Shown: one piece after another, positions 5,601 through 5,849 of the stretch
Layout of the letters: each line of letters opens with the position of its first letter
How positions within the stretch are numbered: position 1 is the stretch's first letter
Origin: Fischerella sp.
GTDB taxonomy: Bacteria > Cyanobacteriota > Cyanobacteriia > Cyanobacteriales > Nostocaceae
DNA: 5,849 nt
Assembly (NCBI GenBank): GCA_026419705.1
Contig: JANZYY010000342.1
Span: 1-5,849 of the forward strand
Direction: 5' to 3'
Notes under the pieces: generated by a model
The model's database searches: none
Seen by the model: only the letters and a program-made list of their open reading frames with translations
What the model was told of the DNA's origin: nothing
Made by a program: the position numbers and the translations under genes

Positions 5601-5777
5601 GTGAAACACTTAATTCAATTTCCTTGAGAAGATGGTAGCTACATCTTAGTAGAAGTAGACCGGTCAGAATCTGAAGACAGCATAGGACGAATTAGTCGAG
5701 AAGAAGATATTTTGCTGAAAACTGAACAAACTTTTGAGACAGCTTTGGAAAGAGTCAAGCCCATAGCTATATCAATA
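5601..5777 (+). pseudogene. Broken Trypco1 (CU044_2847 family) gene
   Basis: From a GTG at 5601 the frame reads VKHLIQFP, a TGA stop at 5625-5627, then EDGSYILVEVDRSESEDSIG, a degenerate stretch and TFETALERVKPIA up to about 5771. Known: the trypsin-co-occurring domain 1 family in cyanobacteria has the pattern MKHLIEFPLEDG, ILVEVDE, TFEEALEKVKP, usually in proteins of about 100-130 residues. The TGA sits where Leu is expected; TTA to TGA is one change. No ATG or GTG lies in frame after it. The C-terminal half is absent: after KPIA the sequence changes to a repeat-like GGACTTACGCAAAAACCC and stops at 5799. The family is associated by gene neighbourhood with trypsin-like peptidases in predicted conflict systems. 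A weak SD (AAGAGG, 5582-5587) lies 13 bases upstream. A sequencing error could explain the TGA but not the missing C-terminus. Confidence 0.75.
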
Positions 5778-5849
5778 GGACTTACGCAAAAACCCTCTTA
5801 AACTCTTTATTCTCCGTGTCCTTTGTGTTCTACCCTGCGGTCAGCCGAA
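5778..5849. repeat. Dispersed-repeat-like sequence interrupting the Trypco1 remnant, runs off right edge
   Basis: The stretch begins GGACTTACGCAAAAACCC exactly where similarity to the Trypco1 family ends, and continues with CTCCGTGTCCTTTGTGTTC and CTGCGGTCAGCC. Both parts resemble sequences I associate with non-coding dispersed repeats of Nostocales; GGACTTACGCA-type ends are common there. The far end is outside the window, so it cannot be shown to be a mobile element. Confidence 0.4.

Noticed and set aside
5625..5627. TGA read as selenocysteine or programmed readthrough in the Trypco1 frame
   Set aside because: The family has Leu at this position rather than Cys, no recoding hairpin is evident right after it, and the 3' half of the gene is missing as well, so decay is simpler.
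1..5849. CRISPR array, tRNA or complete insertion sequence
   Set aside because: No regularly spaced direct repeats, no cloverleaf-like segment and no transposase frame were found on reading both strands.

Overview
The window reads as chromosomal DNA of a filamentous, Nostoc/Calothrix-like cyanobacterium. The basis is six copies of the HIP1 octamer GCGATCGC (188, 280, 930, 2294, 2857 and 3695), a peptide deformylase and a peroxiredoxin N-terminus that read like cyanobacterial family members, and long AT-rich intergenic stretches filled with short palindromes and CCTTTT-type tandem repeats. No CRISPR array, tRNA or rRNA was recognised. No complete insertion sequence was seen either.

Left part (1-1934). 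The first 11 codons of a 1-Cys peroxiredoxin leave the window at the left edge on the minus strand, with a good SD and -10 box in front. A second minus-strand gene (414-812) encodes a small exported protein of unknown function. It is divergent from a plus-strand gene (1347-1934) for an exported, C-terminally membrane-anchored protein. The 534-base divergent region between them holds a well-spaced sigma70-type promoter (1234-1262), a perfect 9-bp inverted repeat just upstream of it, and a pyrimidine-rich repeat tract.

Middle part (1935-3608). Peptide deformylase (def, 2227-2790) is followed after 6 bases by a 71-residue two-helix membrane protein, very probably in the same transcript. Beyond them lies about 600 bases without a gene, containing several stem-loops and a terminator-like hairpin/T-run. 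It ends in a promoter region with a perfect inverted repeat over the putative -10 box.

Right part (3609-5849). A 579-residue subtilisin-family (S8) serine peptidase has a complete catalytic set, a large beta-rich insert between the oxyanion Asn and the catalytic Ser, and no signal peptide. About 250 bases downstream is a broken gene whose conceptual translation matches the trypsin-co-occurring domain 1 (Trypco1/CU044_2847) family. It has a TGA at codon 9 and loses its 3' half at a repeat-like sequence that runs off the right edge. This looks like a peptidase plus the decayed remains of a protease-associated small gene, and it is the most interesting part of the window. A link between the two is inference.
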